Below, one piece after another: positions 1-9,792 of a stretch of 64,000 nt of DNA (its first letter is position 1; every line of letters begins with the position of its first letter). The notes below the pieces were generated by a model. It saw only the letters and a program-made list of their open reading frames with translations, had not been told where the DNA came from and ran no database searches. The stretch is from Paraburkholderia sp. HP33-1. GTDB lineage: Bacteria > Pseudomonadota > Gammaproteobacteria > Burkholderiales > Burkholderiaceae. The position numbers and the translations under genes were made by a program. Where the stretch lies: NCBI RefSeq assembly GCF_021390595.1, contig NZ_JAJEJR010000001.1, positions 310,001 to 374,000 on the forward strand, written 5' to 3'.

Positions 1-11
1 AGGAGAACAAC

Positions 12-1538
12 ATGCAGAAGAAACCACTGGCACGCGCGGCCCTTATGGTGTTTGCCGCAGCGGCATTGCTGGGTGCCGGCTATGTCGCCGGTATGCATCG
101 TTCAACGATGGGCAACGAGGGCACTGTTGCGGCAACACCTTCCACCGACAGAACCGACCCGAAGACTGGTCGGAAGGTGCTGTACTGGCACGACCCGATG
201 GTGCCTAACCAGCATTTCGATAAGCCGGGCAAGTCGCCTTTCATGAACATGCAGCTGGAGCCGGTCTACGCCGATGAAGGCGGCTCGAACGGCATCAAGA
301 TTGACCCCGGGTTGCAGCAGAACTTGGGGATTCGATACGCAACCGTACGCCGGCAGGAGACATCGGAAGGATTCGACGCGGTAGGCACTACGCAGTTCGA
401 TGAGTCGAAAGCTGATATCGTCCAGTCGCGAGTGACCGGCTACATCGACCATCTTTACGCCAGCGCCCCCATGCAGCGGGTAACGAAAGGCGCTCCGATT
501 GCGTCCCTGTTCGTTCCAGATTGGCTTGCGCCGCAGGAAGAGTATTTGGCGCTGAAACGTGGCGGCATGGATGACGGCATGCTTGCGGCGTCACGTGCGC
601 GCATGCGGGCGATGTCCATTCCGGACGGTGTGATTACAAGTCTCGACCGCACCGGCAAGGCGCAGACACACATCACGCTATCCGCACCGGAAACCGGTGT
701 GCTGACCGAACTGAACGTTCGCGATGGCGCCATGGTGTCGCCCGGTCAGACGCTTGCGAAAGTTTCCGGGCTCGACAGGCTGTGGCTCGTGGTGGAGGTG
801 CCCGAAGCACTGGCCCTCCAGGTTCAACCAGGTATGAGCGTGGATGCCGTGTTTGCCGGTGACCCTGCGCAACATTTCACGGGACACATCCGCGAAATCC
901 TGCCGGGCATCAGCGCGACCAGCCGCACGCTTCAGGCTCGCCTCGAAATCGACAACGCGGACTTCAGGTTGACGCCGGGGATGCTGATGCGGGCGCGGAT
1001 TGGTGCCGCGAAAAAGGTATCGCGGTTGGTGGTTCCCTCGGAAGCCATTATCACGACGGGTAAGCGGTCAGTGGTCATCGTCAAGAATTCAGACGGCAGG
1101 TTACAACCCGTCTCGGTCACCGTTGGCAACGATGCCGGCGACGATACTGAAGTGACCAACGGGCTGACCGAAGGCCAGCAGGTCGTCGCATCCGGCCAGT
1201 TCCTGATTGACTCTGAAGCGAGCCTCAAATCCGTTCTGCCAAAGCTCGAAGCAACCGCACCGACCGGTGCGAGCGCGCTTGCTCCAGCACCTGCCGCAGC
1301 TGCACCGCAGACCTACGACACCATAGGTAAGGTCGAACAGGTGACGGCCGGAGACATTACGTTTTCACATCAGCCAGTTCCAGCTCTGGGCTGGGGCGCG
1401 ATGACAATGTCGTTCGGCAAGCCGTCGCCGACAGCGTTTCCGGACGTGAAGCCTGGCCAGACCGTGCATTTTGTCTTCAGGCAGTCGGACGACGGGTACC
1501 AGTTGACGAAGGTCGAACCAGTAGGAGACGCCAAATGA
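12..1538 (+). CDS. cusB: CusB-type RND efflux periplasmic adaptor with fused CusF-like domain
   Basis: Membrane fusion protein linking the inner-membrane RND pump to an outer-membrane channel for Cu(I)/Ag(I) export. Residues 1-30 hold an N-terminal membrane anchor or signal. Residues 58-86 form a heavy-metal-binding domain (Tyr-Trp-His-Asp-Pro-Met start, Pro-Gly, several Met). The central part is the barrel-sandwich/beta-barrel adaptor. The last 75 residues are a CusF-like copper-binding domain with His453, Trp461, Met464 and Met466, spaced exactly as the four metal ligands of E. coli CusF. A strong AGGAG Shine-Dalgarno sits at 1-5. The stop overlaps the cusA start (ATGA), so the two are translationally coupled. 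The outer-membrane partner cusC is probably upstream, outside the window. Confidence 0.93.
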   Translation: MQKKPLARAALMVFAAAALLGAGYVAGMHRSTMGNEGTVAATPSTDRTDPKTGRKVLYWHDPMVPNQHFDKPGKSPFMNMQLEPVYADEGGSNGIKIDPGLQQNLGIRYATVRRQETSEGFDAVGTTQFDESKADIVQSRVTGYIDHLYASAPMQRVTKGAPIASLFVPDWLAPQEEYLALKRGGMDDGMLAASRARMRAMSIPDGVITSLDRTGKAQTHITLSAPETGVLTELNVRDGAMVSPGQTLAKVSGLDRLWLVVEVPEALALQVQPGMSVDAVFAGDPAQHFTGHIREILPGISATSRTLQARLEIDNADFRLTPGMLMRARIGAAKKVSRLVVPSEAIITTGKRSVVIVKNSDGRLQPVSVTVGNDAGDDTEVTNGLTEGQQVVASGQFLIDSEASLKSVLPKLEATAPTGASALAPAPAAAAPQTYDTIGKVEQVTAGDITFSHQPVPALGWGAMTMSFGKPSPTAFPDVKPGQTVHFVFRQSDDGYQLTKVEPVGDAK

Positions 1539-4500
1539 TTGCGCGTCTTATACGCTGGTCCATTCATAACCGGTTCCTCGTATTGCTCGCGACCGTGCTC
1601 GTCACGGCATGGGGCGTCTACTCGCTCAAGGAGACACCACTCGACGCGTTGCCGGACCTGTCCGACACGCAGGTCATCATCAAGGCCTCGTATCCAGGCA
1701 AGGCACCCCAGGTCGTTGAGGACCAGGTGACGTACCCGCTCACGACGACATTGCTGGGTGTCCCAGGGGCGAAGACTATCCGGGCGTACTCGTCGTTTGG
1801 CGACGCGTTTGTCTATGTGTTGTTCGATGACAAGACCGACCAATACTGGGCGCGCTCACGCGTGCTCGAATACTTGAACCAGGTGCAAAGCCGACTGCCA
1901 CAAGGGGCGACCGTTTCGCTTGGACCGGATGCAACTGGCGTGGGTTGGGTGTACGAATATGCACTCGTCGACAGAACCGGGCAGCACGACCTTGGACAAC
2001 TGCGTGCACTGAACGACTGGTTCCTTAAGTTCGAACTGAAGTCAGTGCCTGACGTGTCGGAAGTCGCGAGCATCGGCGGCATGGTGCGCCAGTACCAAGT
2101 TGTGCTCGACCCGGACAAACTGCGCGCGTTCGGTATTACCCAGGCGATGGTGGCTGACGCGCTGGGCAAGGCCAACCAGGAATCGGGCGGTTCAGTGGTT
2201 GAGATAGCCGAGTCCGAATATATGGTCCGGTCGTCCGGCTATCTGCGCTCCCTCGATGACTTTCGCAACGTCGTGCTACGGACCAACGACACAGGCACGC
2301 CCGTGCTGCTGGGTGATGTCGCTCGCATTCAGATTGGACCTGAGATGCGGCGCGGTATCGCTGAGCTGAACGGCCAAGGCGAAGTCGCTGGTGGTGTCAT
2401 CGTCATGCGGTCCGGCAAGAATGCGCTGACGACTATCGACGCAGTGAAAGCGAAACTGGCTGACCTGAAGCGTTCACTGCCGGCCGGTGTGGAGGTCGTG
2501 ACGACCTACGACCGCTCGCAGCTCATCGACCGCGCCGTGGAGAACCTCAAGGACAAGCTCATCGAGGAATTCATCATCGTTGGGCTGGTCTGTGCGGTGT
2601 TCCTGTTTCATCTGCGCAGCGCGTTCGTGGCGATTCTGTCACTGCCGCTAGGCGTGCTGGCCGCCTTCATTGTCATGCGCTATCAGGGGGTGAACGCGAA
2701 TCTGATGTCGCTCGGTGGCATCGCCATTGCCATCGGAGCAATGATTGACGCAGCCATCGTGATGATTGAGAACGCTCACAAGCATCTCGAAGCGTACGAC
2801 CACGAGCATCCGGGCGAACCAATCACGACGGCACAGCGCTGGGAACTCATCGCGACATCTGCAGCGGAGGTGGGACCGGCGCTGTTCTTCTCGCTTCTCA
2901 TCATCACGCTGTCGTTCATCCCGGTGTTCTCGCTCGAGGGTCAGGAGGGGAAGCTGTTCTCGCCGCTGGCCTTCACCAAGACTTACACGATTGCCGCTGC
3001 TGCCGGATTGTCGGTGACGCTCGTCCCGGTATTGATGGGCTATCTGATTCGAGGTCGCATTCCTCATGAAAACTCGAACCCCATCAATCGCGTGCTGATT
3101 CGACTGTATCGGCCATTGCTGGAAGCGACGCTACGCCGGCCGTGGGTTGCCATTGGTTTTGCGGTGGTGGCATTGGTCGCGTCGGTGATTCCGCTGTCTC
3201 AGCTCGGCGGCGAATTCATGCCGCCACTCGATGAAGGCGACCTGCTGTATATGCCGACAGCGCTTCCGGGAATTTCGGCCGAGAAAGCCAGCGAACTGCT
3301 GCAGCAGACGGACCGGCTCATCAAGACGGTTCCGGAGGTGCAGACTGTTTTCGGCAAATCGGGCCGGGCTGACACCGCTACAGACCCAGCACCGCTCGAA
3401 ATGTTCGAGACCACGATTCAGTTCAAGCCACGCAGCCAGTGGCGGCCGGGCATGACACCGGAGAAGCTGGTCGACGAACTGGACCAAACGGTCAAGGTGC
3501 CGGGGCTGTCGAACGTGTGGGTACCGCCCATCCGTAATCGTCTGGATATGCTGTCTACCGGCATCAAGACGCCGGTCGGCGTCAAGATTTCGGGCAGCGA
3601 CCTCTCGCAAATCGACAGAATTGCGGCGCAGGTCGAAGCAGCGGTCAAGAATGTGCCGGGCGTCACGTCTGCACTGGCCGAGCGCCTGAACGGTGGCCGG
3701 TACATCGACATCGACATCGACCGCCAGGCGGCGGCACGTTACGGGCTTTCCGTCGGCGATATCCAGTCTGTCATTTCTTCGGCTGTCGGCGGGGAAAACG
3801 TGGGCGAAGTAATTGCTGGCCGCGAGCGGTTTCCCATCAGCATTCGCTATCCGCGCGAAATCCGCGATTCGCTCGAGAAGCTGCGACAGTTGCCGGTCGT
3901 CACCGACCGCGGCGCGCAAATCCAGCTAGGGGATGTCGCGCACATCACGATTGCCGATGGTCCCCCGATGATTCGCAGCGAAAACGCGCGACTCTCCGGC
4001 TACGTCTATATCGATATCCGCAATACGGACCTGCAGTCAGCGGTCGAGGCAATGCAGCGTGCGGTTGCGGAGAAGGTGACGCTGCCGCCGGGCTATTCGA
4101 TTGCTTGGTCCGGGCAGTTCGAATATCTCGAGCGTGCAGCGGCAAAGCTGCGCACGGTGATTCCCGTGACGCTCGTTGTTATCTTCGTGCTGCTTTTCCT
4201 GACCTTCAACTCTGCGGCCGATGCACTACTGCTGATGTCGACAGTGCCGTTTGCTCTGGTCGGCGGGTTCTGGCTCATCTGGATTCTGGGTCACGCGGTG
4301 TCTGTCGCAACCGCAGTCGGATTTATCGCGCTCGCTGGTGTCGCAGCCGAGTTCGGCGTCGTGATGCTGCTCTACCTGAAGGGTGCGCTCAATCGCCGGC
4401 TGGAGGATGGTGAACCGCTAACCGAGGCACTTCTGTTCGATGCCATTCGCGAAGGCGCCGTGTTGCGCGTGCGACCGAAAGCGATGACGGTTGCTGTCGT

Positions 4501-4741
4501 GCTGGCTGGTCTCATCCCCATCATGGTCGGACATGGCGCCGGGTCGGAAGTCATGCAGCGCATTGCCGCGCCCATGGTAGGCGGCATGGTCACGGCGCCA
4601 ATTCTCTCGATGTTCGTTATTCCTGCAGCCTGGTTTCTGCTGCAACGCCGCCGTGCGCGCAAGCAGGCAGGCGCAGGACTCCCCCGCGCAGTACCTTCCG
4701 GCATGAAAGTGCCATCTACTCAACCTGGAGAAGTTCAATGA
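1535..4741 (+). CDS. cusA: CusA-type heavy-metal efflux RND permease
   Basis: Proton-driven inner-membrane pump of the HME-RND family, 1068 residues, the usual length for CusA/CzcA. A TM helix near the N-terminus is followed by a large periplasmic loop. The TM4 segment contains the proton-relay Asp in a [13 protein letters not shown] stretch. A second periplasmic loop with several Met residues and a second TM block follow. With a CusB carrying CusF domains upstream and a CusF downstream, Cu(I)/Ag(I) is the likely substrate rather than Co/Zn/Cd. It overlaps cusB by 4 bp and cusF by 4 bp. Individual Met relay positions were not matched to the structure. Confidence 0.93.
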   Translation: MIARLIRWSIHNRFLVLLATVLVTAWGVYSLKETPLDALPDLSDTQVIIKASYPGKAPQVVEDQVTYPLTTTLLGVPGAKTIRAYSSFGDAFVYVLFDDKTDQYWARSRVLEYLNQVQSRLPQGATVSLGPDATGVGWVYEYALVDRTGQHDLGQLRALNDWFLKFELKSVPDVSEVASIGGMVRQYQVVLDPDKLRAFGITQAMVADALGKANQESGGSVVEIAESEYMVRSSGYLRSLDDFRNVVLRTNDTGTPVLLGDVARIQIGPEMRRGIAELNGQGEVAGGVIVMRSGKNALTTIDAVKAKLADLKRSLPAGVEVVTTYDRSQLIDRAVENLKDKLIEEFIIVGLVCAVFLFHLRSAFVAILSLPLGVLAAFIVMRYQGVNANLMSLGGIAIAIGAMIDAAIVMIENAHKHLEAYDHEHPGEPITTAQRWELIATSAAEVGPALFFSLLIITLSFIPVFSLEGQEGKLFSPLAFTKTYTIAAAAGLSVTLVPVLMGYLIRGRIPHENSNPINRVLIRLYRPLLEATLRRPWVAIGFAVVALVASVIPLSQLGGEFMPPLDEGDLLYMPTALPGISAEKASELLQQTDRLIKTVPEVQTVFGKSGRADTATDPAPLEMFETTIQFKPRSQWRPGMTPEKLVDELDQTVKVPGLSNVWVPPIRNRLDMLSTGIKTPVGVKISGSDLSQIDRIAAQVEAAVKNVPGVTSALAERLNGGRYIDIDIDRQAAARYGLSVGDIQSVISSAVGGENVGEVIAGRERFPISIRYPREIRDSLEKLRQLPVVTDRGAQIQLGDVAHITIADGPPMIRSENARLSGYVYIDIRNTDLQSAVEAMQRAVAEKVTLPPGYSIAWSGQFEYLERAAAKLRTVIPVTLVVIFVLLFLTFNSAADALLLMSTVPFALVGGFWLIWILGHAVSVATAVGFIALAGVAAEFGVVMLLYLKGALNRRLEDGEPLTEALLFDAIREGAVLRVRPKAMTVAVVLAGLIPIMVGHGAGSEVMQRIAAPMVGGMVTAPILSMFVIPAAWFLLQRRRARKQAGAGLPRAVPSGMKVPSTQPGEVQ

Positions 4742-5085
4742 AGAAGTTGATTGTTGCGTCTGTTGCTCTTGCAGCCATCGTTGCTGCGCCCGCGTTCGCT
4801 GGTGATGACATGACCGGCATGAACATGTCCAAGCCGTCGGCTTCGAAGACGTCATCGAACACCGCGCTGACCGATGCAGAGGTCAGGAAGGTGGACGCTG
4901 CGACCGGCATGGTTACGCTGAAGCACGGCGCGCTGGAGAACGTCGGGATGCCGCCGATGACGATGGCGTTCAAGGCGAAAGATGCTGCGATGGTCAAGCA
5001 GGTTCACGAGGGCGACAAGGTCAAGGTCCGGGTCGAAAACGTCGACGGCACCCTGACCATCGTGAAACTGGAAAAGCAGTCGTGA
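4738..5085 (+). CDS. cusF: CusF-like periplasmic copper-binding protein
   Basis: A 115-residue secreted protein: signal peptide ending around Ala-Phe-Ala (residues 19-21), a Met-rich linker, then the small CusF barrel. The ligand positions are His63, Met71, Met74 and Met76, spaced +8, +11 and +13 as in E. coli CusF, but the Trp that caps Cu(I) in CusF is replaced by Met71 here. The family passes Cu(I)/Ag(I) to the CusCBA pump. Start and cusA stop overlap (ATGA), so it is the third coupled gene of the operon. It is the second CusF-type domain in the operon, and the two differ in this one ligand. Confidence 0.88.
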   Translation: MKKLIVASVALAAIVAAPAFAGDDMTGMNMSKPSASKTSSNTALTDAEVRKVDAATGMVTLKHGALENVGMPPMTMAFKAKDAAMVKQVHEGDKVKVRVENVDGTLTIVKLEKQS

Positions 5086-5105
5086 TGGGAGGTTGACATC
5101 GCACT

Positions 5106-5136
5106 CGCAGGCTCGCCGCTTGACAGCGGGCCTGCG
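5106..5136 (+). terminator. GC-rich hairpin after cusF
   Basis: The arms 5106-5112 and 5130-5136 pair perfectly (7 bp), and an inner CCGC/GCGG pair (5116-5119/5126-5129) extends the stem across a small bulge. No T-run follows, so it may attenuate or stabilise mRNA rather than end transcription. Confidence 0.4.
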
Positions 5137-5178
5137 GTCGCTCGTCTGCGCTCACATCTTGTGAGTAGAGGCACTGCA

Positions 5179-7026
5179 ATGACATCATCCGACCTACTGC
5201 GGCGTATTTGCCGTCAAACAGACGCGGCGAAGCGAGCGCTGCGCATCGCGCTTGGCTTGCTAGTCGTACTCGTGTCTCTGGCCGCTTACGCGGTGAACGA
5301 ATCTGACCTGCTACCTGTCAATGAAGCCTTCCCGTTGACTGTCAGCGTCAGTGGGCCACAACAGGTAACGCTCGACTTCGGCACGAAGCCTGGCTACTAC
5401 CTGTACCAGGACCGCTTCACCTTCGCCGTGGATGGCGTGCCCGTGAAGCCGGACCAGATGCCGCCCGCGGAATCGAAAAACGACCCGACATTCGGCATGG
5501 TCCAGGTCTATCACCGGCCTGTGCAGATTCACGTTCCATTGCCCCGCGCCATCGCGACAAGCACTGTGCTGTCCGTTACGTCGCAGGGGTGCGCAGACCT
5601 CGGCGTCTGCTACCCTCCGCTAACCCGAAGCTATCGCATAGCTGCCGACGGCGTTGTCACTCCCATTGCGAACGAAGGGAATCCGACGGCCGGCACGACC
5701 GAGTTTCCAGTTGTCGGCGAAAACCGGGGGCTCGCTGTTTTCGGCTTGAATCTTCGACCAGCGAATGGTCTTGGGGTGCCCGAATTGCTGGGCTTTCTGC
5801 TCGCGGGTCTATTGATGGCGGGCACTGTTTGCATGTATCCCCTTATCCCCATAGTGACCGCCGTTATCGGCGGAGGCCAGCAACGGACAACTTTGTGGCG
5901 CGGCTTTGCGCTGTCGGTCGCTTATGTGCAGGGACTTGCAGTGACCTATGCGGTCGCCGGCACCATTGCGGCGCTCATCGGCATCCCGTTGGTGGCTGTG
6001 ACGCAAAGGCCCTGGGTGCTGGCAACCTTCGGTTTGCTCATGGCCATCCTCGCGCTTGGCATGTTCGGCCTGTTCAGACTGCAGTTGCCAACGGGCTGGC
6101 AGACCAGGCTTACCGCGTGGAGCAATCGCCTGCCCGGCGGTCGGATTGTCCCAGTGTTCGTGATGGGCATGCTCTCCGCACTGATTGTTGGCCCCTGCTC
6201 GACGCCAGCTCTTGCCGGTGGACTACTGTATATCGCTAACAGTCGCGATGTCGTCGGTGGAGCGCTGGCTTTGTACGTGATGGGCATCGGAATAGGTATT
6301 CCGCTGCTGCTCGTCGGCACGTTCGGCGCACACGTGCTACCCAGGTCTGGCCACTGGATGGTTGCCGTTCAGAACACGCTGGGCGTCATGCTGCTTGCAG
6401 CAGCATTGTGGTTCGTCTATTCGCTACTGCCGGATTGGCTGCTGATGGCATTGGTCGCTTTGCTGCTAGCGGCTTGCGCCATGATGCTGCGCGCCATCGA
6501 CCCGCTGCCGCCGAACTCACACGGCGTGCTTCGCGTGGGCAAAGCAATTGGTGTACTGCTGCTGGTCGCCGCGATTGCCCAACTGGTCGGCATCGCATCG
6601 GGGAATTTTGACGTTCTTCAGCCATTGCGCGGTGTTACGCGGGGGACACAGACTCATACGGTCAGCGACGTGCATTTCGAACCGATACAGTCGACCGCCG
6701 AACTCGACCGGGCGCTTGAATCGGCACGCGGCCAACCAGTCATGGTGGATTTCTACGCTGACTGGTGCATCAGTTGCAAGGAACTCGAGCGATTTACCTT
6801 TACCGACGCGCGCGTGGCTGGTGAGTTCTCGCATTGGAAACTGCTGCGTATCGATGTGACGAAGAACACACCTCAGGACGCAGACATGTTGAGACGCTTT
6901 GGGCTTTTCGGGCCACCAGCGTTGATTTTCTATGACCGGAGTGGCCGTCAGCAGGTCGATGCACAGTTGGTCGGTTTTGTCGGCGCGGACGCGTTCCTCG
7001 CGCATCTAAAGCGTTGGGGCCAGTGA
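5179..7026 (+). CDS. dsbD: DsbD-family thiol:disulfide interchange protein
   Basis: Transfers electrons from cytoplasmic thioredoxin to periplasmic thiols. After a signal-like helix comes an N-terminal periplasmic domain with a Cys138/Cys144 pair (Cys-Ala-Asp-Leu-Gly-Val-Cys). A multi-TM block follows with redox Cys218 and Cys340, each beside prolines. The C-terminal thioredoxin-like domain carries Cys530-Ile-Ser-Cys533. All three redox pairs are present, so it should be active. A GTG lies at 5161, but the ATG at 5179 is preferred because AGAGG lies 7 bases upstream. Placed between cusF and other copper proteins, it probably keeps periplasmic thiols reduced under copper stress. It is an accessory copy; a housekeeping dsbD would be expected elsewhere. 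Confidence 0.88.
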   Translation: MTSSDLLRRICRQTDAAKRALRIALGLLVVLVSLAAYAVNESDLLPVNEAFPLTVSVSGPQQVTLDFGTKPGYYLYQDRFTFAVDGVPVKPDQMPPAESKNDPTFGMVQVYHRPVQIHVPLPRAIATSTVLSVTSQGCADLGVCYPPLTRSYRIAADGVVTPIANEGNPTAGTTEFPVVGENRGLAVFGLNLRPANGLGVPELLGFLLAGLLMAGTVCMYPLIPIVTAVIGGGQQRTTLWRGFALSVAYVQGLAVTYAVAGTIAALIGIPLVAVTQRPWVLATFGLLMAILALGMFGLFRLQLPTGWQTRLTAWSNRLPGGRIVPVFVMGMLSALIVGPCSTPALAGGLLYIANSRDVVGGALALYVMGIGIGIPLLLVGTFGAHVLPRSGHWMVAVQNTLGVMLLAAALWFVYSLLPDWLLMALVALLLAACAMMLRAIDPLPPNSHGVLRVGKAIGVLLLVAAIAQLVGIASGNFDVLQPLRGVTRGTQTHTVSDVHFEPIQSTAELDRALESARGQPVMVDFYADWCISCKELERFTFTDARVAGEFSHWKLLRIDVTKNTPQDADMLRRFGLFGPPALIFYDRSGRQQVDAQLVGFVGADAFLAHLKRWGQ

Positions 7027-7092
7027 CCTACCGGGTAGCGCGCCAGCGTCATGCCGTCCTTTGGCGATGCCGCGTGGACCACCTATACTGAA

Positions 7093-7452
7093 ATGATGAA
7101 ATTCTGGGCCAAACTTGTCGCCTGCCTGCTCGTCGCGTGGCTGCCGCTGCTCGGCTACCCTGCGCAGGTGGCGCTTTGCCCGGAGATGTCGTCGTCGACA
7201 ATGCAGTCGCAGATAAAAGCACCGCATACAACGGGCTTGGTGGCGTGCGCACAAGATGCAAGAGCCCATGTAACGGGTTCGCAGCCTGCATGTCACAGCA
7301 GCCTGAGCGGTCTCGCCTGCGGCATGGCTGTCTTACCCACGACGCACAAGACGGCAGTTGTAACTGCTTCGCCCGTCTACAGGGCCACCAACCTCATTCT
7401 CATGCCGCAGTTCATCCCCGAACTGCCAGCGCCTCCGCCTCGCTCCCTGTAG
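7093..7452 (+). CDS. Small secreted Cys/His-containing protein of the copper cluster
   Basis: About 119 residues. I do not recognise the family firmly. It starts with a basic-hydrophobic signal peptide (Met-Met-Lys-Phe-Trp then a long Leu/Val/Ala helix) and has scattered Cys, His and Met in the mature part. It ends in a Pro-rich tail (Pro-Ala-Pro-Pro-Pro-Arg) like that of short periplasmic proteins of the DUF2946/CopL kind found in metal operons. The ATG pair at 7093/7096 is chosen because it begins the signal peptide; no clear ribosome site is seen. Position after dsbD and before Met-rich proteins supports a copper-related role, which is inference only. Confidence 0.55.
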   Translation: MMKFWAKLVACLLVAWLPLLGYPAQVALCPEMSSSTMQSQIKAPHTTGLVACAQDARAHVTGSQPACHSSLSGLACGMAVLPTTHKTAVVTASPVYRATNLILMPQFIPELPAPPPRSL

Positions 7453-7585
7453 TTCCCTCGTCGACGAGTTTCGAACGGCCTCGCGTCGTTGTGCGCGCAC
7501 GCGCGTCGTGAACGTGGAGGGTGTCGGCTCGTCCCACGACAACTGCTTTGTGAGCATCACGATTTAACCGAATCCGGAGATATAT

Positions 7586-7900
7586 ATGAACGCGAAATCA
7601 CTACTGACTGCTGCCCTGTTGACACTCTCGTTGGGTACGGGCGCTTTGGCCATGGCTGCCAGTGGGACCGGCAATGACCCGAGCCATCCACCGCAAACAC
7701 GGGAATACAGCTCCAACATGATGGGCGGCATGGGAATGGGAGGGATGGGCGGCGGCATGATGGGCAGCTGTCCAATGATGGGCGGGAATATGGGCATGGA
7801 CCCGAAGACCGCGATGCGCATGCATGGAGAAATGATGAAGGCGATGGGCGACATCATGCTCAAGTACTCGGACCAGGCCGGTACGTCTCCGTCGAAGTGA
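7586..7900 (+). CDS. Met-rich periplasmic protein, probable copper/silver binder
   Basis: 104 residues with a signal peptide (cleavage near Ala-Leu-Ala, residues 20-22). The central segment is built of Met-Gly-Gly-Met repeats with one Cys-Pro-Met, followed by a helix with more Met and one His. Such Met clusters bind Cu(I)/Ag(I) in periplasmic proteins. A GGAG lies 8 bases before the ATG. It sits in a run of small same-strand genes between dsbD and the PII-like gene. No enzymatic motif is visible. A role as copper sponge or chaperone is inferred from composition and neighbours. Confidence 0.72.
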   Translation: MNAKSLLTAALLTLSLGTGALAMAASGTGNDPSHPPQTREYSSNMMGGMGMGGMGGGMMGSCPMMGGNMGMDPKTAMRMHGEMMKAMGDIMLKYSDQAGTSPSK

Positions 7901-7954
7901 TGCGGATTTCTTCCCGACACTATTACCCAATCCAATTTCAGAAAGGAAACACTT

Positions 7955-8194
7955 ATGAAGTGCAACACAAAGACGATGGTGACGACCGCACTAGCACTCG
8001 CGCTTGTTATTGCCATCGGATATTGGGCGCTGCCTCAGTTCAGAGGGTCTATCGCGCCCTTCATCCTGGTGGCCTGCGTACTGGTGTGTCCGCTCTCGAT
8101 GCTGCTCATGATGCGCGGTATACGGTCCAGTCCCGGGAAGCCGGACGTACAGAGTGAAACGGTAACGGCACTCAAATCGGGACCTGATTCATAA
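7955..8194 (+). CDS. DUF2933-like small membrane protein
   Basis: 79 residues with two hydrophobic helices (roughly residues 10-25 and 33-51). The second contains Ala-Cys-Val-Leu-Val-Cys-Pro-Leu-Ser-Met-Leu-Leu-Met-Met, the Cys-Pro-Leu plus Met pattern typical of short DUF2933 proteins found in metal-resistance clusters. An AAAGGA ribosome site precedes the ATG. The function is unknown. The Cys and Met residues at the membrane face could bind metal. Confidence 0.68.
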   Translation: MKCNTKTMVTTALALALVIAIGYWALPQFRGSIAPFILVACVLVCPLSMLLMMRGIRSSPGKPDVQSETVTALKSGPDS

Positions 8195-8273
8195 CGCCAC
8201 ACTCGAGTCACGCGGAGTAGCGCGATATTGCTGTCCGTCATGCTGCTCCGCGACCGATGCGAAGGAGGAGTTC

Positions 8274-8429
8274 ATGTTCGGCAACGCTCGAATTCTCAAC
8301 GTCGTCATTGTCATTTTCGCCGTCATTGGTCTCATCGCTGTGCTCGGTATCGTCGGCATGGCTGTGATGCATGTAGGCATGATGCACGGTATGCGCTCGT
8401 GCACTGAGGCGATGCGTCTCTGGCAATAG
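8274..8429 (+). CDS. 51-residue single-helix membrane peptide
   Basis: A short frame opened by ATG directly after a near-perfect AAGGAGGAG ribosome site. The peptide has a basic N-terminus (Asn-Ala-Arg), one long Val/Ile/Leu helix (about residues 9-31), and a tail rich in Met and His (Met-His-Val-Gly-Met-Met-His-Gly-Met) with one Cys. It lies between the DUF2933-like gene and the PCYCGC gene, same strand, with tight spacing. The strong ribosome site, the coherent membrane topology and the Met/His tail support a real gene. The function is unknown; copper binding at the membrane is a guess. Confidence 0.65.
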   Translation: MFGNARILNVVIVIFAVIGLIAVLGIVGMAVMHVGMMHGMRSCTEAMRLWQ

Positions 8430-8457
8430 CGCTGACCTGTGAAATAGGAGAGGTGCA

Positions 8458-9024
8458 ATGAAAAGTCGGATACACAAAGAAGAGGGGAATCAGGCGCCCT
8501 CGGCGCGTTCCCCGGGACTCACTTCGGCCAGGGGGCGCCTCGTGGCGCTGCTGGTCGCGCTGCTTCTTGTGGTACCTGCGGCGATTCTTCTGGGGCCGTT
8601 CCTTCCACGGCACTCGATACTCGGTTCCGCGACTGGGAAAGCGGGTCTGCAGGAGCAGGTTCATTCGGAAACTGCGTGGCATGTGGGGATGTTGCGTCCT
8701 GATGGGTTGCGCATCATTCCCGGTGGGCGGTCGGATGCGTCACACGTGCTGAACCCGAATCAGTTTGCTGATAAGGACGTAAGGCATTCCTACTGGGTTG
8801 CGACGCAGATTCCTGCGACGCTCAACAAACTCTATTGCTGGTGTGGTTGTGAAAATCGCGGCGTACACCGTTCCAATCTTCAATGCTTCGAAGACCAGAT
8901 GGCGGTGACATGCGCGGTTTGCCAGGGCACGGCAGAGATAGCCTGGCAGATGACACAAGCTGGCGTTCAGGACGCCGGCAAGATTCAGGCTGCCGTGGAT
9001 GTGAAGTGGGCGCCAAACGGTTAG
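8458..9024 (+). CDS. PCYCGC-motif-type membrane-anchored protein
   Basis: 188 residues with a cytoplasmic basic stretch, one TM helix (about residues 27-47) and an extracytoplasmic domain. The domain contains Tyr-Cys-Trp-Cys-Gly-Cys followed by a conserved-looking His/Cys pattern (Leu-Gln-Cys-Phe, Thr-Cys-Ala-Val-Cys). This is like the PCYCGC family, whose members are short extracytoplasmic proteins of unknown function, often near copper genes. AGGAG precedes the ATG. Six cysteines suggest metal binding or redox chemistry. It belongs to the copper block by position. Confidence 0.7.
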   Translation: MKSRIHKEEGNQAPSARSPGLTSARGRLVALLVALLLVVPAAILLGPFLPRHSILGSATGKAGLQEQVHSETAWHVGMLRPDGLRIIPGGRSDASHVLNPNQFADKDVRHSYWVATQIPATLNKLYCWCGCENRGVHRSNLQCFEDQMAVTCAVCQGTAEIAWQMTQAGVQDAGKIQAAVDVKWAPNG

Positions 9025-9067
9025 CGGGAGACGGTTTCGCTAACAATCAATCGTTGAGGAGGGCGAC

Positions 9068-9385
9068 ATGGAGCTGAAATGCGTTGTTGCCGTTGTTAGG
9101 CCCGATGCAGTGGAAGTACTGGAACGGAAGCTTGGCGCCATTCACATTCATGGCTTGACTGTTACCAGAGTACGGGGATTCGGCGCGCACCCGAATCTCT
9201 TCGCCGACGACTGGACGACAGAACACGCCAAGGTTGAAATCTTTGCACAGGCAGAACACGTCGACGCTCTTGTGAAGACCATCATGGAAATCGCACATGT
9301 CGGCGCGATTGGAGACGGGGTGGTAGCGGTCATTCCTGTGGAGAAATTCTTTCGCGTTCGCACTCAGGCGGAAGCGGTACCGTGA
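9068..9385 (+). CDS. PII-like signalling protein of the metal-efflux (PII-NG) type
   Basis: 105 residues with the P-II fold signature: an N-terminal beta strand, a middle helix, and a C-terminal Gly-Ala-Ile-Gly-Asp-Gly followed by a Pro-Val-Glu strand equivalent to the PROSITE P-II segment. The T-loop Tyr of GlnB/GlnK is absent, and the loop region (His-Pro-Asn-Leu-Phe-Ala-Asp-Asp-Trp) differs from the housekeeping glnK at 34108. PII proteins of this 'new group' have been described next to RND heavy-metal efflux genes, which matches its place at the end of the cus block. The ligand and target are unknown. A GAGGAGG ribosome site is present. Confidence 0.8.
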   Translation: MELKCVVAVVRPDAVEVLERKLGAIHIHGLTVTRVRGFGAHPNLFADDWTTEHAKVEIFAQAEHVDALVKTIMEIAHVGAIGDGVVAVIPVEKFFRVRTQAEAVP

Positions 9386-9423
9386 CTCGATGGCGACATC
9401 GGTCGGTCGCCACATCGATACGA

Positions 9424-9451
9424 CAGCCGCCTTCACAGGGGAAGGCGGCTG
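9424..9451. terminator. Strong hairpin downstream of the PII-like gene
   Basis: An 11-bp perfect stem (9424-9434 with 9441-9451) and a 6-base loop, just after the copper block and before the acr3 remnant. There is no T-run on either side, so factor-independent termination is uncertain. Confidence 0.5.
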
Positions 9452-9473
9452 CGCGTCGGTCACGATGTCCGCT

Positions 9474-9792
9474 GGTACCAGCATCGCGATGAGTTGACCA
9501 CCTTGACGACGAGCATGACCGTACTTCGATGTGCACGTTCACCAAAGTCGCCAATGCGGCGCCAGAATTGAGCCCGAACAAACTAATCGCTGTCGCAACT
9601 GCTAACTCAAAAAAGTTGGATGCGCCAATCTGGCAGGCTGGAGCAGCGACGTGGTGCGGTACGCCCGGTTGTCGTTTCGCCAGATAAGCGAGCGACGAAT
9701 TGATAATCACCTGAATCAGGATGGGAACTGCGAAAAGCAGGATGACCACCGGTTAAGTAAGGACTTCGTTCGCCTTGGAACGCAAAGACCCG
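9474..9792 (-). pseudogene. Remnant of an acr3 arsenite transporter gene (3' part)
   Basis: Minus-strand reading gives Acr3 C-terminal sequence closely similar to the intact copy at 12007-13080. It shares the stretch [20 protein letters not shown]. Only about the last 100 codons remain. Near the 3' end a short deletion shifts the frame relative to the intact gene, and upstream of 9792 similarity is lost. It lies on the minus strand upstream of a plus-strand pstS, the same arrangement as acr3-arsC-pstS at 12007-14870. Confidence 0.85.

Noticed and set aside
7720..7810. Repetitive ATGGGCGGC-like tract
   Set aside because: Looks like a DNA repeat but is explained by the Met-Gly codons of the Met-rich protein at 7586-7900.
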